Of a stretch of 64,000 nt of DNA, positions 46,406-59,730 are shown one piece after another. Source of the stretch: Paramacrobiotus metropolitanus (lineage: Eukaryota > Tardigrada > Eutardigrada > Parachela > Macrobiotidae); NCBI RefSeq assembly GCF_019649055.1, contig NW_026570223.1, positions 992,001 to 1,056,000 of the forward strand. The letters run 5' to 3'. The notes beneath the pieces were generated by a model. That model made no database searches. It was given only the letters and a program-made list of their open reading frames with translations, and was not told the origin of the DNA. The number at the start of each line of letters is the position of its first letter. Position 1 is the stretch's first letter. The position numbers and the translations under genes are program-made.

Positions 46406-49400
46406 ATGCATCTGCTGTTTACATTCACAATTATTTTAGCCACAGGTAAGCATATTTTCATAAGCTGGCGTTTAAAAAATTTCAGCTGCAGGCTTAATAT
46501 GTCGGTTTCTTGTTGGTTTTCAATAAAAATTACAATGTTGCATTGTTGCGATGAATAAAGGTACACCAGCTTCGTGGGCATATCGTTGTCCTGGAGAGGA
46601 TTGGTTCTACCGGAAAGGCACCAACAAGTGTTATTTTATCTACAATAATAAGTTCAGCAGCGGCATACAGAATGGGATTAACGAGAGGAAACGATGGTTG
46701 GAGGCGGTGGAAGTGTGTAAAATCCGTGGTGGTAGCATTGTGACTCTGGACGATGCATCGGAACTGGTAAGCAATACTACTCGTATGGAATTCATTAGAA
46801 GGGCGTTGGCAATGTAGTCAGATTAAGTAATAAAATCCGCTCCATGTTAACAATGAATATTACAAACTCGATCGTACATACAAAGCTAACTAGCATTAAA
46901 TTAACGCTTTTAATTTATATATGTAGTTATATTTTCAACAAGTACTTACATTAAAATAGTTGTGCAAGACTTATTCTCTTAATTACTTTATATTACCACA
47001 ATCATACATCTCGATATTTACCTATTTCAAAATCGACATAATTATGAAAACGAATCAACTTGAAATATATGTAAAGGTTTGTCAATATTAATGTTATTAA
47101 ACCAGTACTAATTTTTTTTTGTAATACGGTACAGTTACATAATTTCGCCATAGGGTGCGTTAATTTACCAGAAATAAAAAATTCATTCTTACTTCGCCTA
47201 AAAATTTAGGATTGGATAACAGCAAAGTTCCCGGCGGAATACAATTGGTACTGGATGGGACTAACATTTGAAAAGGGCACATGGGAGTGGTTCGATGGAG
47301 AAACGTACCGACCGTATACACCAATACTTGGGCTGTAAATGACCTCGCACTGCTGAATTTCCATGGAATTATATGCATAATTAAACCATGCCCCAAGAAA
47401 AACAAAGTTAATGTTGCAGCAACGTGGACCCACTAAATGGAACGGATGCGACAATGCGCGAAAAACGTGGCACTATCCGATATGTCTCCAACAGTACCTT
47501 CCGTGGTTTTGAGTTTAAACATGATACCGCAACTCTGACCAATGGGTACATCTGCAAAGGAGCGTGGAGTAAGGGTTAAATAAATGCAAACAATAACCTT
47601 TTTCTATATTACAGAAATTTTAATTACAGCTGGCCGGCCGTGGTGCAAAGTCGAAGAAGGGTGGGAATACCAAGATGGTCACTGCTATCAGGTATCCGAA
47701 ACACCGGCGACGTTTGCGGACGCTGAAGGACAATGCATGTAGGTCGCCGTTAATCATTCAGTATTGTTTGTCCGCACCCGGACAATTGGGATATTGTCGT
47801 GTAGATATAATACAATGAATGTATTATGAATAGATATAATAAAATGTACGTTCATGAATAAAATGGTGGTATCGATATTATTGATACCAACATTTTATTT
47901 ATGAATGTCATCGTCAGTTCATTCTGAATATGTTGCTATAGTGCGGATGGCGGTCACCTGGTAGTCCCGCGTACCCTAAACGTGATGAGCCATTTGCAGT
48001 ATCGCTACCGCATGTTATCCGTACAAACTACGTCCTGGATCGGTGTGGATATTCCCAACAAGAACGCGTCGATCACAGTCGCCAGCGTGGCCTGGCATGA
48101 TGGTACACCGCTTGAGCAGACGCAGCAGAATTTATGGATAAACACCAGTTTGGCTTCTTACTTAAAGTATGTGTGCTTCTAGTAGCTTCGGTAGTCGCCG
48201 TCTATAAGAAGGTCACACTGAATATTTTCATACAGCGATCTTCCCAATGGTCCGAGTTATTGTGGCGAATATTTCACGAGAAAGGCGCATTATGGCGGAC
48301 CCAATGGGGAATGGCTGTACAATGCGGATACGTGGTCATTAGAGCCAAAATGTGACGAAATACGACCGTATGCCTGTGAGACCCTGCTCAGTGAGTTTCG
48401 CCCAGAATTCACCATCTTCGCGTAACCGGCATAATGAATGAAAGATATGGTGGTTTTAATTAAGCAATTATTTCCCAGACAAATGCCCATATGGATGGCA
48501 TCAATCTGGTGATTATTGTTACCAAATCAATCTTGGAGAGGATAACCTGAAAACATGGCAGGCGGCGAATGATGACTGCAAAGCCAAACGCGGCGACCTC
48601 GTCATTATCAAAGAGTAACGTAGCGTGCTTGTCAACAGCGTATGCAGTAAGGAATACTGACACCAGTGCTTTTATAGCCCTGTGAAGCAACGCTTTATTG
48701 TGGATCTCATTTGGAAATATGGTGCCCATGACTGGGAAGAAGGAACTGGGCACGAGATGTACTGGATTGGATTAACTGGTAGACACGAATATCTCGTCGT
48801 TACTTCTACGAGTTTTAGACCAAGCCGGAAATATATAGCATACTGTCCATGAATACGGTGTGATTGGCAATGGTTTTACAGGATCCGGTTTATCGATGTC
48901 GAACTCTCAGTGGATATGGCCCGACGGATCCTTCATGGGTTCTAACGAGTTTCCCAATGAACCAGGTTTTACCATCCAAGGGACCACGCTGGGATATTGC
49001 GTTTACGTTATCTTTGACCGTTTTTGTAAGCCAGTTTTAGACTTTTATAAAACTGTTCAAAGAGCATAACAGCGTATTATAATATTAATTAGCGAATGTC
49101 ACCGGTGGATGGTACATTAACTTCTGCTCCATACCGCAAGGATACATCTGCGAAGCCCACCATACTGCAGTGATTCCACCCGATGAAATTATCACGCGTA
49201 TGCATTGCTATCAGAAAACACTGCTATCAGAAATCACTATCTATTTAAAAATAATTTATTTACTGTCTATATGTTGCAGCTGAGCACACGTGCGAACCAC
49301 CCTTTACTAAATGGCACGAAGGCTGTTATCTGCTGGTCAGCGAACCCAAATCATACGAAGCAGCGGCCCAGGACTGCAAGAACCGCAAAGCGCTTTTAGC

Positions 49401-52400
49401 TCCAATTTATACTCGCGGCGAAAACGTATACCTTTCCAGTAAGAAAATTTCCCCAGACCACACGATCAGATTTCTTACGTGTCAGAAAAGCCGGAAGGAT
49501 GTTTTAAGCATCGAATGTAACTTCTCCGTGTCTTATTGCTTCCCAACTATTAGCAATAATGTGTCTAACAGATCTGGTGAGAAAAGACACCTGGTTTGGG
49601 CTAAAGGTCACCAAAGTGTTGGGCAGTGGATTCTTCGTTAGCAATCTGGAGTATTCTCACAGCAATGGACAAATTGTAGGATACGGTTTTGTGCCATCTA
49701 ACTTTGCAAGGACACATTTTGCTTGACTGTATGCTGAATTTAGGCTGGCAATGGATCCGTAATTTTTCATGAGTTCGCGGATTACTACTCTATAACGGTC
49801 GACTCCAATTTCAATAGATTCTGTATAGCCATGGCGGGAATAAACAGCACATACAACGTTACGGCGTACGGGTCAATCGCCGAACGCGGACGCTGGTATC
49901 ATGCGCAGTGCAGTGAGCAGCGGGAATATGTTTGCTGGCATCCAGGAAGTAAGTACAGTGCAACAACCAAACAGTCGAATACTGACCATTCTTCAATAAT
50001 GTACAGATAATCTACAGCGGGGCTCTTTTAGAGCATAACCATTGCCGTTGCCCTAGGAGTACGAGAGGCATAAATTCATTACTCTCGTACTCCTAAAGCA
50101 TTGGCATTGGCATAAACCGCATAACCCATAAGTCAATGGGTTTGCGACAAATCCAACTTGAAATTCGCAAATCGACGCATTTTTCGTTTCAACGTTTTTT
50201 GCGGTTAACGAGTATGTGATTGTGATTGCAATAATTATGCTTATCTTTGAAATTAGCCTAAATCGCTAACCCTACTCTGTAGTGTACTGCATTTTTTTGT
50301 GAGTATAATAGAAGTACTTACCTTTACTTTATCTCTGAATTTGTACAACCCTCTTCTGTCAAAATTTTTAGCGCCCATTGAAACTCCACCCATCGATGAC
50401 CCATACGACGGTGAATGTGGTGGGGGATGGTTCCGTAACGGTTCCAACTGTTACCACGTCAGCACCGAACCGGCAACATGGTCGTCCGCTAAAGCAACCT
50501 GTCAGGCAAAGAGCGATAACAGTGACCTTTTATGGATGACTAGCAGAGAAGAGGAAGCCTTTGTGCGAGGTAAATATCTTCAAATATGCGAACATTTTTA
50601 TTTATGATCCATGCTGAATACTAATATTTTCAGGGAAACTGGAGACTCAGTTTTCTGGTTTGTCCCATACACTGTGGATTGGTCTGTATGCCGCAGAACC
50701 TGGTCGGTGGCATTGGCCGTACCGCGATTATCTCGACATGTGGTACCTGCCGTTTACTCTGAGCAACTGGGCGGACGGTAAACCTTTTCTATAAATCCAA
50801 GTAAATATTGCCCATGTAATTCTAATACATTAACAGGCGAGCCAACAATGAACAAAGCCAAAGGATGCGCCTACATTTCCGGGCCGGGTACACAGTACAA
50901 ATGGCACACGAGTATTTGTAACCAATTCCGTGCGGCTGTTTGTAAGAAAACCATCTCGCTACCGGTGACAACAACAGAGAATACGCAAGCTCCAACATTA
51001 CAACCCGGTTTGTGGAACTCATTCGCCTTGAAAAAACTGATCCGGTAGCGCAAAATATTGATGGAGTTTATTGTTTAGGACAGCAACTAGGATGCCCCGA
51101 TCATTGGTACGCAATGAACGATCACTGCATCAAGATGAACATTACCGCCACCGATTGGTTCTCCGCTCGTAAGCTCTGCCAAAACGAGCAAGCGTATCTG
51201 CTGACATTCAAGGACCCGATTGACTACCAATCGTACAAACGATTTTCACTGGGTAGCTGGATTGGCCTCAACAGTATAATGAACACGGATAATCCTCGCG
51301 AGTTTACATGGGATAACGGCGAAGAGGTCACGTACCTTCCATGGGGAGTGGAGTCGCCCAATAATCATGGTGTGGGCGTTGCGGAAAACGACACGAACTG
51401 TGGCGCGATATCGGCCGATGTAAGTGATCAAAAGCTGCATTTATTACCGCAGTTTATCAGTTAGTGTCCCCTCCCGATTCAGAAGCACACAGCGAGACAA
51501 AGATCCCCTGAGGGGTCGTTTTTGCAATATTCCCATTAGTTAGAAAATTTTTCCCGGGATGAAAAATTTTCAAGCAGCAAGCTTGTTTTGCTTTGCTAAC
51601 CGTTTCTTTTTCGCTTCTTTTAAATTTTATTGGAAGCAGCAATTAATATTACATGGTAGATATAAAAAGGGGTCTTGTTGTTTAGGGTGTGGCAGTGTAC
51701 CCGTGCCACGAGCGCAAAAGCTTCGTCTGCAAGAAGCCACCATCGCCGGTTGGCGGATCTGTAACTGCAGTTACCATTCCCCATTCGTACGGCTGCTTAC
51801 CATACGGTACGGCATTCCGCGACAAGTGTTTCTACTTCGGCAATGATCCGCAGTCGGGCGTCACCCGCTATGTGGACTTTGATACAGCCCGCGCCCACTG
51901 CACACAAAAGTTCCCCGGCGGGGATTTAGCCGTCTTCCGCAACGGTGTAGATGAGCGAGAGTTTGTTAACGCGGTCCTGGGGAGACTGGGCATGGATGTG
52001 TGGATCGGGTTAAGAGAGGATGCCGATCCGTGGAATGCGTTCAAGAAATGGGTGGATGGAACGAGCGTGACCTCCACTAACTGGGCGCATAATCAGCCGG
52101 CACTGGCCGGGGATGCGGGCTATGTGGGCTGTGTGGCCATGCATGGAACCATCGGGGAGCACGGTGCCGTGATGCCGGGAGATTGGTACGTGGCGGGCTG
52201 CACCGAACGCAAGGTGCCGTTCTGTATGGGACCGAATAGTGCGGGACCGCCCACTACGACACCGCGACCGTCCACGCCGTTTCCCAATGGATGCCCGCGG
52301 GGGTGGAGTACGGAGACCCAGCTACGAGATTGTTATAGAGTAAGTGCATGCGCAGAGTATCTGATTGACACACTTTCACCTTTGTGATATCGATGGCGGT

Positions 52401-55400
52401 GCCGAAAATTAGTTTACACATATACTTGTCTGCGCAATAAAAAATAGTTTACTGTATATATACATATTTTGCCCGCGAAAAATTACAAATACTTTAAAGA
52501 CCCGCCTTGGGTAGTGGAGATGGCAACGGAAGCCTCCACAAATCTGCGCTAAATGGTCCGAAAGCTTTTTTCAGTTTTCACGACAACAGGTTGCATAATT
52601 AAGCATCAGACAAATTTTTTATTTTTATTACTTAATTCTTACTGCGCATTAATTACTGATATCAACAATCCGACTCAATTTTTTGGTAATACTATTTTAA
52701 CAGCGTCTGCGTTTAAATCATGTTTATATCTGTAGACTTATCAAGGTTACGCACAAGGCTCCGTACGGAAGATCAGCTGGCAAGAAGCCGAGGATTTTTG
52801 TCGCCGTTTTCGAAACGGCCATCTGGCATCGATCAACAGTGGCGAAGAGCAAGCGTTGATCTATCGAATCGTTAACGGTGATCCGATGTGGATCGGGCTG
52901 CATCAAAACCCTGCAGTACAGAATCGATGGGAGTGGTCAGATGGAAAACCACTGACCGTGTCGCATTTCCACCCAACAACCGATCACAGTACTACCTACA
53001 CGCCCAACTGTGCTGTTACAAATATAGCGGGAAAATGGATTCCCCAAAGCTGCCTCTTAGCCGCTGGATGGATTTGTGAAATACCGAAGGGAGCGTACTT
53101 CGATGGACAGCTTATTGAGCAGTACCCTACGGAAGTTCCGGCCAACGGTAATTAGCTGCATAATTGTTTTAGCTTCTTTTCATAGAAGTATCGTTTTTTA
53201 AAGATTTGTTTACATATTATTTTCGGGCTAGATACTTGTGGTTCATCGTCTTCCTTGGATGGCCAATGGTTCTTTTCGTCCCTGACAAACGAGTGTATTT
53301 TCATCTCCCAGAAATCAGACAGCTGGGCTAACGCGCAAGAAACCTGCGAATCCCTCAACGCTAACCTGATCACGGTGACCAGTGAAAACTATCCGTTCAT
53401 TGTCCTGAAACTTTCCCAGATACAAAGTTGGAGCCAATACGAATACTGGATCGGCCTGGGCATCACCGATATCGTCAACAATGTGTATAGCTGGGTCGAT
53501 GGACACGAGTCCTTCTTCCGCCCTTGGGAGGCGGGTCAGCCGACAATGGGCTCCATCAACCGTTGCGTTGTGCAAGCTAGCCTCCATGGGAAATGGATTT
53601 CGCGGCACTGTGCCTCGCAGCAAAAGTACATTTGTGCTAGGACGCAGCGAGTCCGTCCTACACGACCGCCTACTCCGGTTACCGGTAACTGCCATCCGGG
53701 ATGGGTGCAGCACGGTAAACTTAATGCACTGTTTCATTTGTTTACCTACGTAATCCGCTTTACAACTATACTTTTACATTCTTATGACGAAATGTGCGGA
53801 AATTTTATAAAGGTCACTCTTGCTACTACTTTGCGGTTAATGCGAATCGCACGTGGAACGAATCGCACGAGGCCTGCATCAACATGCTGTTATCTTCGGG
53901 TGGTATACCGTCGGAGCTACTTTCCATTCACAGCTCCCTGGAAAATGACTTCCTCGTCACGGAACTGCGAAAATACCCAAACAAAGGTTTCTGGATTGGA
54001 CTGCACAAAGTCGACATTGACAACTACGACAGTACCTTCGTCTGGTCAGACCACTCTCGTGTGACCTTTAATAACTGGCATTTCTCCGAACCATTAACAG
54101 AAGGAAGAGAAGTAAGTAAAAGAAAGCATTCGCATTCACTGTGCATTTGACCATATTCTAACCTGTCTTACTGTTAGCCACGTGCAGTGGAAATTCGAAG
54201 CGAGCATAACCGCGCCGGGAGATGGCAAGCCGTTCACGACACACAGACTAAAGACTACATTTGCAGAGCTGGAATAGGTAAATCACTTCACAACCTCATA
54301 ACATTATCACCGACGCAAACTGCAGTTATACTGTATAAAACCTTTGCTGTTTAAAGATCCTCTTGCGCCGACTGCCTCTCCGCCAACCAGCAACTGCATC
54401 GCCGGCTACACACAGTTTTACGAAAACGGTCCATGCTTCGCGGTTATCACGCTGGATTCGGCGTCCAACACGTGGCAAGGCGCTAAAGATGCTTGCCAAC
54501 GCCAGCAAGGAAGTATTACCACAATTACTGACGTCTTTGAGAATGCCTATATCCGGTTGCTCCTGCACCAACGTTCCCAAAACGATCAGGCTAATGCCAA
54601 GGCATGGATTGGGATGAAGGCCGACAAGCATACGTTTGCATGGCACAATGGGTGCCCGGTGGTGTTTTCCAATTTTCAAAGCCTAATACCGATTCCGGAG
54701 AACCAGGTGGAAGAATGCATCGTCATGGATCGACAAGGGAAGTGGGAGGAACAGGGATGCGGCGCAACGGCACCGTACGCTCTTTGTGAATGGCGCACCG
54801 GTAAGCATCCGTAATCGCAACTCGCAAGAAAATTTTACATAGAAAGCTGATTCTCAACTTACATTCAGCAATAATCTTTTGCTTGTTTATAGAAACTGAA
54901 TATCTTTTACTAAGTACATAAACATTAACAATCATTACTGGAATGAGAGTCTATACGATATTGTACTAAACGTAAAAATTAATGCTACAAAAATGATTAC
55001 GTGGAGTGTACAGAGTAGTCTGTGACTCTGTGGAATGCATTCGGTTAAGAACGATTTGTTGCAGAAAAATGCCATCCAACGGACAACACCACATCGGACG
55101 AAGCTTTCTGCCCGGCCGATCATCCACAGGAGTGCGATACCGTGTGCTACCGCATCCAAACGCGATCCCATCAGGCAAACCAATCGTCTCTTATAATGAC
55201 GCGTTCTAACGCCGCTCGCATCTGCCGCGATTTCGGCGGCAGTCTGGCCACCATCCGTAACGAACGCGAGCAGAAATGCTTGGAGAAATATGTGCTCCAT
55301 TCGGCGGACGGACTCTGGATTGGTCTGTCGGAAAACTACGTATTCGGTTCGGGTGACTACGTATGGGAATGGGATGACTCCGTTGTGGACTACGGTCCAG

Positions 55401-56183
55401 CGACGTACCAAAACTGGGCATCCGGTAATGACCAGTATTGGACAGAATTTATAACTTATTTATTGATCTGTTTAGTTTATAATTTATCGAAATTATTGTG
55501 TTCAAATAACTTTTTACTAATTATTCCGAAAATTTTTAGGTAAACCGGCGTTGTCACCTACCTCATTTAGTCGCGATGGATGTGTCGAGATTTTACCTAA
55601 CGGCACATGGAACAACATCTACTGTTACGATGATCGCGGCTTCGTATGCGAAACAATGAAACTAGGACTGCCGACTACAGCACTTCCCACAACGACCGCA
55701 ACATCCACAACAACGACAACTACTACCACTTCAACGACCACTGTCACCACGACGACTACGACAGGGGTGCCCAGTGTCGCATCAAGCGCAACTACAACGA
55801 CAACAACAAAAGCCACTGCGCAACCGCCGCAGTCAACCGGCACATCAACCGGTGTTGTGACCAATGTCCCGGTTCAACAGACATCATCCTCGGTTACCGG
55901 TGCCTCCACCACAAAGGACTTTGGTGGAACGGTAGGACCGACTACCGCGGCGGATAGCGGTTTATCCGGTGGATCCATCGCCGGGATTGTCATTGGTGTT
56001 TTACTATTAGTGGGCGTGGCTGGCGCGGTGGCCTTTGTGGTGCTCACCGGACGAACTGGGACCGTGGTCGATTCAGCGAGGAATATCGGCAGACGGGCCA
56101 CTTTGTGGAGACGGAGGGGAGATCAAGGCGAGAGAAAACCGGTGGTGGATATGGATTATAGTGCTGATACGTACACTTTATAA
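46406..56183 (+). CDS. Large transmembrane receptor with twelve C-type lectin-like domains
   Basis: I can join 26 exons in phase to 2,070 codons: a signal peptide (46406-46445, MHLLFTFTIILAT), then CTLDs at about 46561-47568, 47630-48390, 48479-49197, 49280-49948, 50372-51007, 51079-51735, 51760-52250, 52285-53147, 53232-53700, 53701-54277, 54357-54800 and 55065-55660. Each has a WIGL-like core and most have the paired cysteines (GYIC, WICEI, KYICAR). The last exon adds a Thr-rich stalk of about 90 residues, one TM segment (IAGIVIGVLLLVGVAGAVAFVV) and a 42-residue basic tail ending DTYTL. No domain has an intact EPN or QPD plus WND set, so calcium-dependent sugar binding is doubtful. Domain 10 lacks the second cysteine pair. 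The layout recalls mannose-receptor proteins but has no ricin-type or fibronectin II domain. A pattern-recognition or adhesion role is inference. Domain 7 lies almost wholly in one exon (51686-52339). Confidence 0.85.
50054..50095. repeat. 14-bp perfect hairpin in a lectin-receptor intron
   Basis: TAGGAGTACGAGAG (50054-50067) and its perfect reverse complement (50082-50095) enclose a 14-base loop. Pairing continues imperfectly outward between ccattgccgttgcc and ggcattggcat, giving a stem near 30 bases. It lies in the intron 49949-50371. Confidence 0.65.
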
Positions 56184-57333
56184 GACAGATTTTGTTGAGT
56201 GGTTTATAACATCACAAATCATTGCTTTACGTGCTTCTTCTAAAATTATACTGGAATTTATTGATTAGCCATGTATGAGTTAGCATAATTATTTGCAAAA
56301 TTCCAAAAAATCACAGCATCAATATACGACAGTCGAGAGATATATGGATTTTTCAGGCTTGTAAAAACAAAACTTTCTGGTTTCGGCTGAGGACTTCAGT
56401 ACATTGCATCCATTCTTACTTCATATACTGTAATACTGAACGGTTAGGCCGTTTCCACTTTAGTGAAATGTTCCAGTTTTCAGTATTTCCCTGGCTGTTA
56501 GTAAGAAATCGTAACAAAACATTAGTTTGAAGCTGGAGCTAGACTGCAGGTGCATGTACAGCAGGCTGTAGTTCCTTAATTATAGAAGTATTGTTTGTCA
56601 TTTACACACTAACGTCTCACGCAGATTTTTATTGGTGTTTGTGCTATGACGTCGAACGCCTCTGCTGAAGCTGTACGTCCGTTCTACGCTCTGGCTGACT
56701 GCATAGTTTCCACGATAACCAGTTAGCAACTGCACCAGATTACGTTTGCCGAATAAGGTCCACGCTTTGGACCTCTCGGCTTCTCCGTTCAAAGTTTTGC
56801 ACTTGGGCTGATGCGCTAAGAGGACTTTTTTCAGGGCTTTGTAATTAAAGAAAATGTACAGGAAATGAAATAAATGGGTTGTAATTGTAAGGCATATCGA
56901 AAGCAAGAATGAACACATACGAGTCTGTACAAGAGTACTAGCTAAAACCCAGATAGCAGATGCACACTGGATATTATCAGCCAGAACCGGCCCTGGGAGT
57001 GGCTGGGACAATAAACAGTGCCGCTGGTATCATCATGCTGATCAATCGTGAAAGCGGCGTAATTCATGCTGCAGTGATCATGATGCCATGATCGGCAATC
57101 AGAGACAGGCTGATGACATCAAACCAACTGGTTAGGGGAACTCTCGGCATGAATCATAATAGAGACAAGCACAGCGCGCGGCGCTTACGCGCCGCGCTGC
57201 AGTGCAAAGGCGGTTTTTGTCGGCTGGTCATTTTGGCTAAACGAATGGAAGTGAAACGGTTTTATATGCTGAGTAAGTCTTATTGAAAGGGGAATACAGT
57301 TACTGTATCTAGAAACGGGATAAACCGAAATTC
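56184..57333. other. Spacer between lectin receptor and minisatellite
   Basis: 3' untranslated region of the receptor and further non-coding DNA. An AATAAA near 56868 is the first clear candidate poly(A) signal but is distant. A short GC-rich palindrome (gcgcggcgc, three-to-four-base loop) lies at 57176-57197. Confidence 0.45.
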
Positions 57334-59730
57334 TTCGGTTACAAAACGCTTAAAAGAGTGGACACATCATGTGTGCCCTTCGGTTACCAAAGGGTTAAAG
57401 GAGCGGGTGCCGCACGCGTAGCCTTCGGCGACCAAAGGCACAAAAAAAGCGGATAACGCGCGCGTGCCTTCGGTGATCAAGGGCTCAAAAAGGCGGGTAC
57501 CGCACGCGTAGTCTTCGGTAACCAAAGGTTAAAAAAAGCGGGTACCGCAGGCGTGGCCTTCAAAGTTCAAAGGCTCAAAAACGTGGCCACCGCTCGCGTG
57601 GCCTTCGGTTTCAAAAGGCTTAAAAGAACGGGTCCAGCACGTGTGGCCTCCGGCGACCAAAGGGTTAAAAGAGCGGGTACCGCACGCGTGACCTTCGGTT
57701 AAAAAAACCCTGAAAAGGCGGGTGCCGCACGCGTAGCCTTCGGCGACCAAAGGCTCAAAAGGGCAGGTACCGCACGCGTAGCCTTCGCCGACCCAAGGCT
57801 CGAAAGGGCGGGTACCGCACGCGTGGCCTTCAAAGGCTCAAAAAGGCGGGTACCGCACGCGTGGCCTTCGGTGACCAAAGGCGCAAAAAGGCGGGTAACG
57901 TACGCGTGGCCTTCGGTGATCAAAGGCTGAAAAAGGCGGGTACCGCACGCATAGCCTTCGGTAACCAAAGGCTAAAAAAGCGAATACCGCAGGCGTGGCC
58001 TTCAATGACCAAAGGCTCAAAAGGGCGGGTACCGCACGCGTGGCCTTCAAAGATCAAAGGCTCAAAAAGGCGGGCACCGCACTCGTGGCCTTCGGTTGCA
58101 AAAGGCTTAAAAAGGCGGGTACCGCACGCGTGGCCTTCGGTTATCAAAGGCTCAAAAAGGCGGGTACCGCACGCGTGGGCTTCGGTGACCAAAGGCTCAA
58201 AAGGGCGGGTATCGCACGCGTGGCCTTCAAAAATCAAAGGCTCAAAGAGGCGGGTACCGCACGCGTAGCCTTCGGTGACCAAAGGCTCAAAAAAAGCGAA
58301 TAACGCACGCGTGGCCTTCGGTGATCAAGGGCTTAAAAAAAGCGGGTATTGCACGCGTAGCCTTCGGTGATCAAAGGCTCAAAAAGGCGGGTACCGCACG
58401 CGGAGCCTTCGGTGACCAAAAGGCTCAAAAGGGTGGGTATCGCACGCGTGGCCTTCGGTGATCAAAGGCTCCAAAAGGTGGGCACCGCACGCGTGGCCTT
58501 CGGTTGCAAAAAGCTTCAAAGAACGGGTCCACCACGCGCGGCCTTCGGCGACCAAAGGCTCAAAAAAGCGGGTAACGCACGCGTGGCCTTCGGTGATCAA
58601 AGGCTCAAAAAGGCGGGTACCGCACGCGTGGCCTTCGGTGATCAAAGGCTCAAAAAGGTGGGCACCGCACGCGTGGCCTTTGGTTGCAAAAGGCTTAAAA
58701 GAACGGGTCTAGCACGTGTGGCCTCCGGCTACCCAAGGCTAAAAAAACCGAGCACGCAGGCGTGGCCTTCGGTTATCAAAGGCTCAAAAAAGCGGGTAAC
58801 GCACGCGTGGCCTTCGGTGATCAAAGGCTCAAAAAGGTGGGCACCGCACGCGTGGCCTTTGGTTGCAAAAGGCTTAAAAGAACGGGTCTAGCACGTGTGG
58901 CCTCCGGCTACCCAAGGCTAAAAAAACCGAGCACGCAGGCGTGGCCTTCGGTTATCAAAGGCTCAAAAATGCGGGTACCGCAGGCGTGGCCTTCGGTCAT
59001 CAAAGGCTCAAAAGGGCGGGTACCGCACGCGTGGGCTTCGGTTGCAAAAGGCGTAAAAGGACGGGTCCAGCACGCGTGGACTGCGGTGACCAAAGGCTCA
59101 AAAAGGCGGGTAACGTACGCGTGGCCTTCGGTGATCAAAGGCTCAAAAAGGCGGGTACCGCACGCATAGCCTTCGGTAACCAAAGGCTAAAAAAGCGAAT
59201 ACCGCAGGCGTGGCCTTCAATGACCAAAGGCTCAAAAGGGCGGGTACCGCACGCGTGGCCTTCAAAGATCAAAGGCTCAAAAAGGCGGGCACCGCACTCG
59301 TGGCCTTCGGTTGCAAAAGGCTTAAAAGAACGGATCCAGCACGCGTAGACTCCAGTGACCAAATGCTCAAAAAAAGCGGGTAACGCACGCGTGGCCTTCG
59401 GTTATCAAAGGCTCAAAAATGCGGGTACCGCAGGCGTGGCCTTCGGTTATCAAAGGCTCAAAAGGGCGGGTCCAGCACGCGTGGACTGCGGTGACCAAAG
59501 GCTTAAAAGGACGGATACCGCACGCGCGGCCTTCGGTTTCAAAAGGCTTAAGAGGACGGGTCCCGCACGCGTGGCCTCCGGTGACCAAAGGCCTAAATGG
59601 CTGGGTAGCGCATGCGTGGCCTTCGGTTGAAAAAGGCTTAAAAGGACGGGTCCAGCACGCGGGACTTTCGGTTACTAAAGGCTTAAAAGGTGGTACCTCA
59701 AGGTATTTAAAGGCTTAAAAGACGGTACCG
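57334..59730. repeat. Minisatellite, 45-bp unit, about 53 copies
   Basis: The unit is roughly gcgggtaccgcacgcgtggc followed by cttcggtgatcaaaggctcaaaaag, 45 bases in all. Most copies hold ACGCGT. Because 45 is a multiple of three, several frames on both strands stay open for 100-170 codons with 15-residue repeats; I regard these as by-products. Larger blocks are repeated too: 57891-58110 recurs 1,215 bases later (27 units) at 59106-59325 with almost no change, and 58622-58786 recurs 179 bases later. The edges are degenerate (to about 59730, where units break up). Confidence 0.92.

Noticed and set aside
46406-56183. Several separate small lectin genes
   Set aside because: Only one signal peptide (start) and one TM segment (end) are seen, and all 25 introns between them join in phase without an internal stop. 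A split remains possible without transcript data.
57529-59718. Many open frames of 70-174 codons on both strands
   Set aside because: They arise from a 45-bp repeat whose length is a multiple of three. Frames overlap in every direction, with no signal peptide, splice context or non-repeat part.
57334-59730. Regular repeats as a CRISPR-like array
   Set aside because: Units are contiguous without unique spacers, in a eukaryotic context with no cas genes.
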